Of a stretch of 64,000 nucleotides of DNA, positions 48,471-56,883 are shown piece by piece. The stretch lies in the NCBI RefSeq assembly GCF_016811075.1, contig NZ_JAFBGL010000009.1, positions 124,001-188,000 of the forward strand. The letters are read 5' to 3'. Under the pieces are notes generated by a model. It did not search any database, had not been told where the DNA came from, and saw only the letters and a program-made list of their open reading frames with translations. The position numbers and the translations under genes were made by a program. Position 1 is the stretch's first letter, and each line of letters starts with the position of its first letter. Origin of the DNA: Oceaniferula flava (GTDB lineage Bacteria; Verrucomicrobiota; Verrucomicrobiia; Verrucomicrobiales; Akkermansiaceae).

Positions 48471-50825
48471 ATGTATCTCAATGATCCTAAGAAGAAAGAG
48501 GCCAAGTTCCACTGGCAGCACCTGTTGGCGTGGTTGGCGGGGATCGTTTCCGCGATGGTTCCCTTTATCGGATCTTGGGAAATTGGCACCATGCAGATTC
48601 CGGTGCGCTTCGGCCCGGGGAACTTTGGTTTCAATCTGCTGATCGCCACCGGACTGTGCACCTTGGGTGGTGTCGTCGGTGGTTACTGGTGGCGGTTTTG
48701 TAAGTGGTTGCTGGGGCGCAATGACCTGGTGCTCACCTTGCTCACCGTGGCTCTGGCAACGGTCGCCTTGCTAGCCTGCGTCTCGGAGGTGCTGCACGAT
48801 TTCTTTTTCTACCTGATCGGCGGCCTGCTGCTGGCGGGGCTGGTGATGGCTTTTGTGAAAAAAGACCGAAGCTTCCGTCGCTGGAGAGGCTGGCATGGAT
48901 TGCTCGATTGGTTAGGCGAACGCAGCCGACTGAATGCCGTCTTTTTCCTGCTGCTTTTCCTCGTGCTCGCCGTCAATAACTCGCTGCTGATCTTCGGTCT
49001 GGATGTCACGGTGGCAGAGAAAATCAGCGCGCTGATGGGGCGGGTTCTGATGAGCGGTGCCGTCGCCGGGATCCTTTACCTGCTGGCGGAACTCACCATG
49101 CGTGCCGCTCCCCGCTATTTCCGCTGGGCTCCCTGGTTGGCGCTGAGCATGGCTCCTTTGATCGTGATCGCGGACCAGTGGATGGGGATCGCTTTGGGGC
49201 GCCGCTTGATTGAATTTGTCAATGGACTCACCGCCTCGGGCGACTTCAACCCGGCCGTGGAGCTGGCGGCCAGTGGCCTGGATGTCGGACCTCTGGGTGC
49301 GATCCTGCTTGTGGTCGGTATCGTCGCTTCCGCCTTGGGCCTTTCATGGGCGGCGTGGGTTTTATCGAAACGCTGGGACATGAAAATTTCCGTCGGCGTG
49401 GCCCTGCTGATCTCCTTCATTTGCTGGGGTGGGGTGGTTGCCGAGCAAGGGATCGGTTCGAAGTGGAAGAGCACCGCTGCCTGGCAGGCCGAGCACAAAT
49501 TGTTTGATCTCAACCTCGGCGTCTTCAGCCCGCCCAAGGGTGTCGGGCATTACGCCGTGAGCTTTCGCACACCCGAATCCGGACTGGAAAATGCCCCGGC
49601 CAGCACGCTTTTCGTGAAGCCGGATGTTTATTTCATCATGGTCGAGAGCGTGCGCGCCGATGCCCTCAGCGAAAAAACCTCTCCCTTCCTCTGGCAGTTG
49701 AAAAACGAGGAGTGCCAAGAGCTCGGCGATACCTGGTCGACGTCCAATGCCACCCACCTGTCATGGTATGGCCTGTTCCACAGCCAGGTGCCGGTATTCT
49801 GGCGCGATACCTTGGAGACAATTCCTGACAAGTCGAACTACCTCGGGTCGGCCGCGCTGCAGTGGATGAAAAAGTCCGGCTACGAGATCGAAGTCCGCGC
49901 CGTCTGTGACCTGGGATACAAGGACTTCGGCATGCTGAACTTCGGCGGTCCGGGCGCCCTGACAAGTGTCTGGGAGGACACCGAACGCGGCACCGATTTT
50001 GGCGATAAAAATATCCCCGAGCGCGAAGTGGTCACCTTTGATAAACTTCGCGAGTCGGTGAAGAATCGGCCCGAAGGCGGCGGCTTCTACTACACGGCGC
50101 TCGATTCCCCCCACTACAATTACTACTGGCACAACGATTTCACACCGCCCTACGAGGACTACGAGCACGACATCCGCTTTCCCTTCAACCCCAGCGAGGA
50201 AGAGGTCAAACGCTACGTGAATCGCTACTGGAACTCGGTCGCTTGGGTCGATCACCAAGTGAAGGAGTTCTGCGATTTTCTCAAAGCCGAAGGTCGCTAC
50301 GACAACGCCATCATCATCGTCACCGGAGATCACGGCGAGGAGTTCCAAGAGCAAGGGAGCTGGTGCCACTGTTCGTCGCTGCAGCCCGAACAAACTCACG
50401 TGCCCATGCTGATCAAGTGGCCGAGCTACATGGGGCGCGGACCGTCCCATACACAGGCCAGCCACATGGACATCATGCCATCGATTCTTGGATTGTTAGG
50501 GTGTCCTGAGGAGGAGTTGAACAAACTCGCCGGCCACAACCTGCTCGCCAACGAGCCCACCTCCCACACCCAGATCTCGACCACCGCCTACGCCGGAAAA
50601 AGCGGCGAAACCATGGTGCTTCGCCGCGACGGCTACACCGCTACCTTCTCATGGAAAAACTACTGGGAAGCCAATGTGCCGAGTGACGTCGTGTTAGAAC
50701 GCCTGGTCGGCCCCGATGGCCCCGTCATCCACCCCGACCCCAGCGCCTACGCCGAAGAACTCCGTCTACGCTTCCCAGACGCGTTCACCCGCTTCTTCGA
50801 CAAGTTCGAAGTGATCGAAGACTGA
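48471..50825 (+). CDS. Membrane-anchored sulfatase-fold protein (YejM/LtaS-like)
   Basis: A 784-residue protein. The N-terminal half (to about 340) has roughly eight or nine hydrophobic segments. The C-terminal half is a sulfatase/phosphatase-type domain: FIMVESVRADALSEKTSPFLWQL, TWSTSNATHLSWYGLF with the likely Thr nucleophile in N-A-T-H-L-S-W, and VTGDHGEEFQEQGSW with the metal Asp-His. This is the layout of LtaS/OpgB/YejM-type membrane enzymes that transfer phosphoglycerol or phosphoethanolamine or act on lipids. The exact reaction is unknown. It is divergent from the giant macroglobulin-like gene; the 182-bp gap should hold both promoters. Confidence 0.8.
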   Translation: MYLNDPKKKEAKFHWQHLLAWLAGIVSAMVPFIGSWEIGTMQIPVRFGPGNFGFNLLIATGLCTLGGVVGGYWWRFCKWLLGRNDLVLTLLTVALATVALLACVSEVLHDFFFYLIGGLLLAGLVMAFVKKDRSFRRWRGWHGLLDWLGERSRLNAVFFLLLFLVLAVNNSLLIFGLDVTVAEKISALMGRVLMSGAVAGILYLLAELTMRAAPRYFRWAPWLALSMAPLIVIADQWMGIALGRRLIEFVNGLTASGDFNPAVELAASGLDVGPLGAILLVVGIVASALGLSWAAWVLSKRWDMKISVGVALLISFICWGGVVAEQGIGSKWKSTAAWQAEHKLFDLNLGVFSPPKGVGHYAVSFRTPESGLENAPASTLFVKPDVYFIMVESVRADALSEKTSPFLWQLKNEECQELGDTWSTSNATHLSWYGLFHSQVPVFWRDTLETIPDKSNYLGSAALQWMKKSGYEIEVRAVCDLGYKDFGMLNFGGPGALTSVWEDTERGTDFGDKNIPEREVVTFDKLRESVKNRPEGGGFYYTALDSPHYNYYWHNDFTPPYEDYEHDIRFPFNPSEEEVKRYVNRYWNSVAWVDHQVKEFCDFLKAEGRYDNAIIIVTGDHGEEFQEQGSWCHCSSLQPEQTHVPMLIKWPSYMGRGPSHTQASHMDIMPSILGLLGCPEEELNKLAGHNLLANEPTSHTQISTTAYAGKSGETMVLRRDGYTATFSWKNYWEANVPSDVVLERLVGPDGPVIHPDPSAYAEELRLRFPDAFTRFFDKFEVIED

Positions 50826-50863
50826 CCGCGAATCTGACCAATCTGACGAATTTTTTCAGGGGG

Positions 50864-51165
50864 TGATAGTTCATTGTGGAAGCACGGAAAGGGCGGAAGG
50901 CACGGAAGAAGGCATGGTTGCTAAATCAAAGCTAGTGCTAACCACTCTGAAATTGAGTGTTTTCCCTGTGAAATCATCCACACAACCCCAGCCAAAATTC
51001 GCCCAATTCGTAAGATTCGCGGTCAAAAAAGCACAACCCAAGCAACCTTCCGTGTATTCCGTCCCTTCCGTGGTTCCCATCGAATAATCAACCCAAGCAC
51101 TTTCGCGTCTTTCGCCTATCTCGCAGTTCAGCGTCCCGCGAATGCGGGGCATCTACCCCTGCACT
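50864..51165. repeat. Dispersed TTCCGTG-type intergenic repeat, copy B
   Basis: A 352-bp gene gap filled with short degenerate repeats. AAAATTCGCCCAATTCGTAA, CTTCCGTGTATTCCGTCC, CTTCCGTGGTTCC and AATAATCAACCC are shared with 36636-36710. The complement form (GCACGGAAAGGGCGGAAGG) also appears at the start near 50882. A 74-codon ORF across it (50863-51087) is not protein-like. Confidence 0.65.
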
Positions 51166-51177
51166 TCATTTTAGCGG

Positions 51178-51918
51178 TTAGAAAAAGCAAAGCTTCACCC
51201 CCGCGATCATCGCAAACACAATCACCGTCGCTTCAAACGCGCGCTGGGGGATTTTCACCAGCACTTTTTTGCCTCCGAACACCCCAAGCGCAATCGCCGG
51301 GAGCAGCAGTAAGTTCGAGAGCAGCGAGCTCGCCGTGATCAAGTTCATCCCCGCACCCAGCGGCAGTTTGAGGAAATTGATCACCAGGAAAAACCGCGCT
51401 CCCACACCGATCAGTTCCATCTTGTCCATGCGCCGTGAAAGCATGTAAATTTGCATGATCGGTCCGGCCGCATTCGCCAGCACCGTGGCGACCCCACCGG
51501 TGGTGCCAAAGAAAAATCCAAACTTGCGAGTCAGCGCGATTTTGTAGAACCCCTCGGCATTGAAGCGACCCAGCAGCTGCAGCGAAACCATCACCAGGAT
51601 GATCGACCCGATGATTTTTCGCATGGCGGCATTGTCGACATTACCTAACACCAGCACCCCGATCCCCATGCCCACCAGCGCCGGCCAAGTGAGCAGCCAG
51701 ACGGATTTCCACGAGGCGTATTTGCGAAAGGCCGGGTAGACCATCAGGTCGGCCATGATCAGCATCGGCAGTGCGAAGCCCAAAGATTCCTTGGCGCCAA
51801 AGACATCCGCCAGAATGAATACCGAGATCAGCGAGATGCCGGAAAAGCCTGCTTTCGAGACCCCGATGCAAAAAGCCGCGATCGCCGCCAGCATCCATAT
51901 CGTGGGGTTGTCCGTCAT
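51178..51918 (-). CDS. TauE/SafE family (TSUP) sulfite/organic-anion exporter
   Basis: About 246 residues (or 250 from an ATG at 51930), with eight hydrophobic segments. It shows family patterns: IAAFCIGVSKAGFSGISLISV near the start, GMGIGVLVLGNVD, FFGTTGGVATVLANAAGPIMQIYMLSRRM, and the second-half GAGMNLITASSLLSNLLLLPAIALGVFGGKKVL. TSUP transporters export sulfite or import/export small organic anions; the substrate here is undetermined. It is divergent from gpmI by about 80-95 bp. It could complement the YeeE pair in sulfur handling. Confidence 0.88.
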   Translation of the reverse strand: MTDNPTIWMLAAIAAFCIGVSKAGFSGISLISVFILADVFGAKESLGFALPMLIMADLMVYPAFRKYASWKSVWLLTWPALVGMGIGVLVLGNVDNAAMRKIIGSIILVMVSLQLLGRFNAEGFYKIALTRKFGFFFGTTGGVATVLANAAGPIMQIYMLSRRMDKMELIGVGARFFLVINFLKLPLGAGMNLITASSLLSNLLLLPAIALGVFGGKKVLVKIPQRAFEATVIVFAMIAGVKLCFF

Positions 51919-52012
51919 CAGCGCTGGCATGGCGCACCCTGATCAGATCATGGCTTACTTTTCAAGGATTCGTCATTGGAATTTGTCGGTGCTGAGCTAA
52001 AAAGACCGCGCC

Positions 52013-53557
52013 ATGGCAGATAAAAAACCGACAGTGCTCATCATTCGCGACGGCTGGGGAGTGAACCCAGGAGGAAAGAAAACCGCAAAAAAAGAGGGGA
52101 ACTCCACCCTGCTTGCGAACACACCTTTCCATGACGAAATGTTCAAAACCTATCCCAAGGGCTTTGTCAGTGCCTCGGGACTCGATGTCGGACTGCCCGA
52201 TGGCCAAATGGGGAACTCGGAAGTCGGCCACCTCAACCTCGGCGCAGGGCGCGTGGTCTATCAGGATCTAACAAGAATCAACAAGTCCATCGAAGACGGC
52301 GACATCGCCGACAACCGTGTGCTCAAGACCGCTTTCAACAAGGCGAAAAAAGGCAAGGTCCTGCACTTCATCGGCCTGGTTTCAGACGGTGGCGTTCACT
52401 CGCACCAGGACCAACTCATCGCCATGGCGAAGTTGGCCCGTGAGAGCGGGGTGGAGGAGATCTACGTGCACGCCATCACCGATGGTCGCGACACCTCACC
52501 GACCGCTGGAGCCGGCTATCTCAGCTACGTTGAGGACGAGCTCGCCAAATACGGCGCCCGCATCGTCACTGTCATCGGTCGTTACTACGCCATGGACCGC
52601 GACAAGCGCTGGGAGCGCACCAAGATCGCTTGGGATGCCATCGTGCACGGCAAGGGCACCAAGAAAGACATCCTCGCCAGCGAAGCCGTGGCCGAGATGT
52701 ATGAGCAGGAGAAAACCGATGAATTCCTGCTGCCGATGACCTTCTTCAAACACAACACCAAACGCGTCAACGATGGCGATGTGGTGCTCTGGTTCAACTT
52801 CCGTGCCGACCGCGCACGTCAGCTTTCCGAGGCATTCCTCACCAAACCACGCTTCACCGGCTTCAAAACCGGCCGCCGTCCCAATGTGCATTACGTCACC
52901 CTCACCGAATACGATGAAACCTACAAAGTGCCCGTCGTTTTCAAACCTGAGAAACTCAAGAATGTGTTAGGTGAAGTCGTGGCCAAGGCCGGCAAGACGC
53001 AAATGCGCATTGCCGAGACCGAGAAATACCCGCACGTCACCTACTTCTTCAATGGTGGCAAGGAAAAGCCTAACAAGGGCGAAGACCGCTACATCGTGCC
53101 ATCGCCAAAGGTCGCCACTTACGATCTCCAGCCGGAGATGAGTGCTCCGGAGGTCATGGACAAAGTCGTTGAGAAGCTCAAGGGCTACGATCTCTGCATC
53201 CTCAACTTTGCCAACCCTGACATGGTCGGGCACACCGGCGTGGTCGAGGCTGCGATCAAGGCCTGCGAAACCATCGATGAGGGCTGTCGCCGCGTGGTCG
53301 AGGAAACACTCCGCCTGGGAGGCAAGCTCATCATCACCGCCGATCACGGCAACTGTGAAAAAATGATCAACGCCGACGGTTCCCCGCACACCGCCCACAC
53401 CACCAACCTGGTGCACGCAATCTACGTCGCAGACGACCATGACAAATTCACCGTCAACGACGGCATCCTCGCCGACATCGCCCCAACATTGTTAGATATG
53501 ATGGGCGTCAAACCATCCCCAGAGATGACCGGCAAAAGCCTCTTGGCCAAGAAATAA
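52013..53557 (+). CDS. gpmI: 2,3-bisphosphoglycerate-independent phosphoglycerate mutase
   Basis: A 514-residue GpmI that interconverts 3- and 2-phosphoglycerate in glycolysis. The alkaline-phosphatase-type metal site starts V-L-I-I-R-D-G-W-G (usually L-D-G-W-G). The phosphoserine nucleophile is Ser in M-G-N-S-E-V-G-H-L-N-L-G-A-G-R. H-A-I-T-D-G-R-D-T, the R-Y-Y-A-M-D-R-D-K-R-W-E-R segment, and the C-terminal I-I-T-A-D-H-G-N-C-E and H-T-A-H-T metal ligands are all present. A new repeat cluster begins 15 nt after its stop. Confidence 0.96.
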   Translation: MADKKPTVLIIRDGWGVNPGGKKTAKKEGNSTLLANTPFHDEMFKTYPKGFVSASGLDVGLPDGQMGNSEVGHLNLGAGRVVYQDLTRINKSIEDGDIADNRVLKTAFNKAKKGKVLHFIGLVSDGGVHSHQDQLIAMAKLARESGVEEIYVHAITDGRDTSPTAGAGYLSYVEDELAKYGARIVTVIGRYYAMDRDKRWERTKIAWDAIVHGKGTKKDILASEAVAEMYEQEKTDEFLLPMTFFKHNTKRVNDGDVVLWFNFRADRARQLSEAFLTKPRFTGFKTGRRPNVHYVTLTEYDETYKVPVVFKPEKLKNVLGEVVAKAGKTQMRIAETEKYPHVTYFFNGGKEKPNKGEDRYIVPSPKVATYDLQPEMSAPEVMDKVVEKLKGYDLCILNFANPDMVGHTGVVEAAIKACETIDEGCRRVVEETLRLGGKLIITADHGNCEKMINADGSPHTAHTTNLVHAIYVADDHDKFTVNDGILADIAPTLLDMMGVKPSPEMTGKSLLAKK

Positions 53558-53571
53558 AGCAGCGCAGCAGC

Positions 53572-54242
53572 GGTAGGGCAGGTTGGCCTCAACCTGCCGG
53601 ATCGAAGCGCACACCTCGGCCCTACCTAACATCCCCCCAACAGCCTTCATCTGCGCCATCCCTGGCCGAAGCATCAAAGCCACCATCCGGATGATTGAGG
53701 CCAATCATCCCTACCACCGGCATGAATAGCCAGCGGTAGAGTATTACGGTAGGGCAGGTTGGCCTCAACCTGCCGGACCGAAGCGCACACCTCGGCCCTA
53801 CCTAACATCCCCCCAAGGCCCCTCATCCCTGACATCCTTGGCCGAAGCATCAAAGCCACCATCCGGATGATTGAGGCCAATCATCCCTACCACCGGCATT
53901 CCAGCCAGCGGTAGAGTATTACGGTAGGGCAGATTGGCCTCAACCTGCCGGACCGAAGCGCTCACCTCGGCCCTACCTAACATCCCCCCAAGGCCCCTCA
54001 TCCCTGACATCCTTGGCCGAAGCATCAAAGCCCCCATCCGGATGATTGTGGCTCAATCATCCCTACCTCCGGCATGGATAGCCAGCGGTAGAGTATTATG
54101 GTAGGGCAGATTGGCCTCAATCTGCCGGACCGAAGCGCCCACCTCGGCCCTGCCTAAAATACCCCCAACAGCCCTCATCTGCCCATCCCTGGCCGAAGCA
54201 TCAAAGCCACCATCCGGATGATTGAGGCCAATCATCCCTACC
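53572..54242. repeat. Second tandem array of four ~176-bp units with paired REP-like hairpins
   Basis: Left-type hairpins start at 53572, 53748, 53923 and 54100. All have GGTAG plus a stem GGCAGGTTG or GGCAGATTG with loop GCCT; the one at 53923 keeps an A-C mismatch, an intermediate state. Right-type hairpins (reverse strand GGTAG, GGATGATTG) end near 53715, 53891, 54067 and 54242; the third has an altered loop. The period is 175-177 bp. The spacers are rich in ACATCCCCCC and CCTCGGCCCTACC and differ from those at 39264-39928. It lies between gpmI and the I78-like gene, with no real coding capacity. Confidence 0.92.
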
Positions 54243-54311
54243 CATAGGTGCTTGATAACGGATTCCAAATTTCCACTAACGCGACGGGTAAAACGATGGC
54301 ATATTGCGGGC

Positions 54312-54890
54312 ATGAAAAAACTCCTCAAACCCATCCTCCTGCTATCGCTTTTTCTAGGCTGTCTTCAGCTGAGCCATGCGACCGAACCCAAAGGCAATGT
54401 CAGCGTCACCCTCAAGGTGCCTGACCCCGGTTGGAAGGTGCACATTGCCAGCATGCACGTGAAAGAGGGGAAGCTGCTCGTCATTTGTCGTGCCTCCCAT
54501 GGCGCCGGTGTCCATGCCTCGATGATCACCGAAGTCACGGCCAAGGCGAGGGTGAAGAAAGGCCTCGCCGCTCTCCCCAGGGAGGTTTACCTCATCGGTC
54601 GTAGCTGGAATTGGGGCGATGGCTACACGGCCATCACCGAGAAGGATCTGCCCAAGATCATCGAGGCCAGTGAACAGGTCTACAGCGCACCCTCCGAGAA
54701 GGCGCCGCAGCCGGAAGATTTCATCGGTCTGACACTCGAAAAAGCCAAAACCCTGGCTGAGCAGCACAAGATCGAATACCGCATCACCATGGTCGATGGC
54801 CAACCGCGTCCCGCCACCACCGACTACCGACCGCACCGCTACAATTTCGAGGTGGAAAAAGGAAAGATCAGCCGTGTCATCAAAGGTTAG
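54312..54890 (+). CDS. Secreted protein with an I78-like inhibitor C-terminal segment
   Basis: A 192-residue protein with a signal peptide (MKKLLKPILLLSLFLGCLQLSHA). The N-terminal part (about 25-125) has no recognised family. Its beta-type pattern includes VTLKVPDPGWKVHIASMHVKEGKLLVICRAS. The C-terminal 55 residues (FIGLTLEKAKTLAEQHKIEYRITM then DGQPRPATTDYRPHRYNFEVEKGKISRVI) match the peptidase-inhibitor I78 fold (G-L-T-x-x-x-A...R-P-A-T-x-D-Y-R-x-x-R...V). The start is ATG 54312; upstream reading comes from the repeat. It may inhibit a secreted protease; that is a family inference. Confidence 0.62.
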   Translation: MKKLLKPILLLSLFLGCLQLSHATEPKGNVSVTLKVPDPGWKVHIASMHVKEGKLLVICRASHGAGVHASMITEVTAKARVKKGLAALPREVYLIGRSWNWGDGYTAITEKDLPKIIEASEQVYSAPSEKAPQPEDFIGLTLEKAKTLAEQHKIEYRITMVDGQPRPATTDYRPHRYNFEVEKGKISRVIKG

Positions 54891-55109
54891 GGGAGTCTTG
54901 GCACTTGGCCGCCTAGCACTTCGCCGCAGAGCTTCAATCCAGCGCTCAAATGGCTGAGCCACAAGGCTTCGCAAGCTAGCCCCAATTTGATTCGGCTATT
55001 CCTCCCTTGGTTCAAAAAGAATCATCACCTCAGTAGGCGGTCAAAATCTCAAACATCCGAGAGGTTTTGCTTGGCAAAACCTACCTTCGTATTTTATCCC
55101 CCACGCACT

Positions 55110-55508
55110 ATGTTTTCACAGGAAGCCATTGAATGGCCGGACGATATTGAAGTGCTCATCGATCAGCTCGAAAGCGAAGCCCCGGACCGCGATCTCAGTC
55201 GCGAGGAACGTGCCGTCATGGATATCTATGAAACGGTCCCCATTCTGCAGAGCGAGGACTGCCTACACGAGTTCTGGCAGAGTGCGATCGATCACCAACG
55301 CATCATCAACTCCTTCGAACTCATCGGTGCCACCGTGCTGGTGGATGCCATGAACTCAAGTCGCTGGTGCGGCACCCGCAGCGAGCACCGTAACGACTAC
55401 ACCGAAACCGAGTCCGAATACCTTGCCACCATCGAAGAGGAACTGGAAGCTGGGATCGATGAACTTGTCGACCTCCTGCTCGAGTTCATCGAAGAGGAAT
55501 TGGACTAA
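55110..55508 (+). CDS. Acidic cytosolic protein of unknown function
   Basis: A 132-residue protein with no signal peptide or membrane segment. It is strongly acidic (E/D-rich, ending EELVDLLLEFIEEELD) and probably mostly helical. It contains WRDQLES-like EVLIDQLESEAPDRDLSREERAVMDIYE and WCGTRSEHRNDY. No family is recognised. The frame can be opened from 54987, but those residues are not protein-like. ATG 55110 is chosen. Neighbours are unrelated. Confidence 0.55.
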   Translation: MFSQEAIEWPDDIEVLIDQLESEAPDRDLSREERAVMDIYETVPILQSEDCLHEFWQSAIDHQRIINSFELIGATVLVDAMNSSRWCGTRSEHRNDYTETESEYLATIEEELEAGIDELVDLLLEFIEEELD

Positions 55509-55678
55509 GGGGAAAAAGGACAAGCCGCTTGCTGCCGCCAAGCTCACCGAGCAGATTGCAGACGAACCTGTGAGCAGTATTGCGATCTAGGTGTTGATTG
55601 GCCAGGGATAGATCGGCCAAACCGTTCCCTATAACCGAGTCGCTTGGCGGAGCGCTTTCCCCATGGGGAGGGCGTCCA

Positions 55679-56686
55679 CTAGAGCTTCACCACTGCCTTA
55701 CCCATCTTGTCGCTTTCGAAGAGCGACAGGAAGGCGTCCGGGGCATTCTCAAGGCCTTCGGTTACCGTCTCTTCCCAGACGATATCGCCCGACTGAATCC
55801 AGCCGCTCATGTCCTTGGCAAACTGCGATTTCAGCTCCGAGTGGTCGGAGAGGATAAATCCCTGCACGCGTAGTCGTTTGCCGATGATGTTAATGAGGTT
55901 TCTTGGCCCGGGGGCCGGGTCCTTGTCGTTGTAACTCGCGATGGCACCACAGCAGGCGATTCTGCCGAAGTCGTTCATGTGATCGATCGCCGCCTCAAGA
56001 TGATCGCCGCCGACGTTGTCGAAGTAGACGTCGATGCCATCGGGGCAGAGTTCGCCGAGCTTGGCTGAGAGGTCGTCCACCTGGCGGTAGTTCAGGGCGG
56101 CGTCGACCCCGGCCTTGGATTTGAGCCATTCGATTTTCTGGTCGGAGCCACTGCTGGCGATGACACGGCAGCCTTTGATCTTGGCAATCTGGCAAACGAT
56201 GGATCCCACCGCGCCTGACGCGGCAGAGACGAAAACAGTCTCGCCTTCTTGCAGCGCACCGATTTCCAACAATCCCACATAAGCCGTCATGCCGGTCAGG
56301 CCAAGGACGCTGAGGTAGCTGCTAGCGGGGGCTTTTTCCACATCCACTTGCTGCACGCCTTCGCCATTGCTGACCCAGTGGTCGCGCCAGCCTTTGCTGC
56401 CGAGCACGTAATCGCCTTCGTTGAAATCGGGGTGACGGGAGCTGACGATTCGCCCGACACAGCCACCGTCCATCACTTCGCCGACGGCAAAGGCCGGCAC
56501 ATAGCTGTCGCCTTCCTGCATCCGTCCGCGCATGTAAGGGTCCACGGACATCCATTCGTTTTTCACCAGGAATTCACCTTCACCTGGCTCAGGAATAGGC
56601 ACCTCCACTCGCTCGAAGTTTTCAGGCGTGGGCATGCCTTCGGGGCGGGACTTCAGATGGATTTGATAGCTCTTGGATGGATTCAT
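55679..56686 (-). CDS. NADP-dependent zinc-independent oxidoreductase (MDR, CurA/LTB4-dehydrogenase-like)
   Basis: A 335-residue quinone-oxidoreductase-type medium-chain reductase. The start has PENFERVEVPIPEPGEGEFLVKNEWMSVDPYMRGRM, typical of the 15-oxoprostaglandin 13-reductase/CurA branch. The NADP site is S-A-A-S-G-A-V-G-S-I-V-C-Q. Later come GIDVYFDNVGGDHLEAAIDHM, CCGAIASYN and the C-terminal KMGKAVVKL. It reduces alkenal or alkenone double bonds; the physiological substrate is unknown. It is a solitary gene on the minus strand. Confidence 0.9.
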   Translation of the reverse strand: MNPSKSYQIHLKSRPEGMPTPENFERVEVPIPEPGEGEFLVKNEWMSVDPYMRGRMQEGDSYVPAFAVGEVMDGGCVGRIVSSRHPDFNEGDYVLGSKGWRDHWVSNGEGVQQVDVEKAPASSYLSVLGLTGMTAYVGLLEIGALQEGETVFVSAASGAVGSIVCQIAKIKGCRVIASSGSDQKIEWLKSKAGVDAALNYRQVDDLSAKLGELCPDGIDVYFDNVGGDHLEAAIDHMNDFGRIACCGAIASYNDKDPAPGPRNLINIIGKRLRVQGFILSDHSELKSQFAKDMSGWIQSGDIVWEETVTEGLENAPDAFLSLFESDKMGKAVVKL

Positions 56687-56883
56687 GAGGATAGTCTACA
56701 AGCGATGCTTCGCATTGCAAACGGGGGTCGGGGGATTGGGGGGAGAAACTCTAACATGTCTCGCCGTGGAGGTTTTTCATCGAGGGGCAGGGGCCACGTG
56801 ATCGGCTCAAGCTACGATGCCTGTGTCAGTAGGACCGATTCTCTGATTGAAATATACCTCCTGTCTGGGATGTATAACGGGTC

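Noticed and set aside
50863-51087. A 74-codon ORF in the intergenic repeat
   Set aside because: It reads through the dispersed TTCCGTG repeat block. Composition and start are not gene-like.
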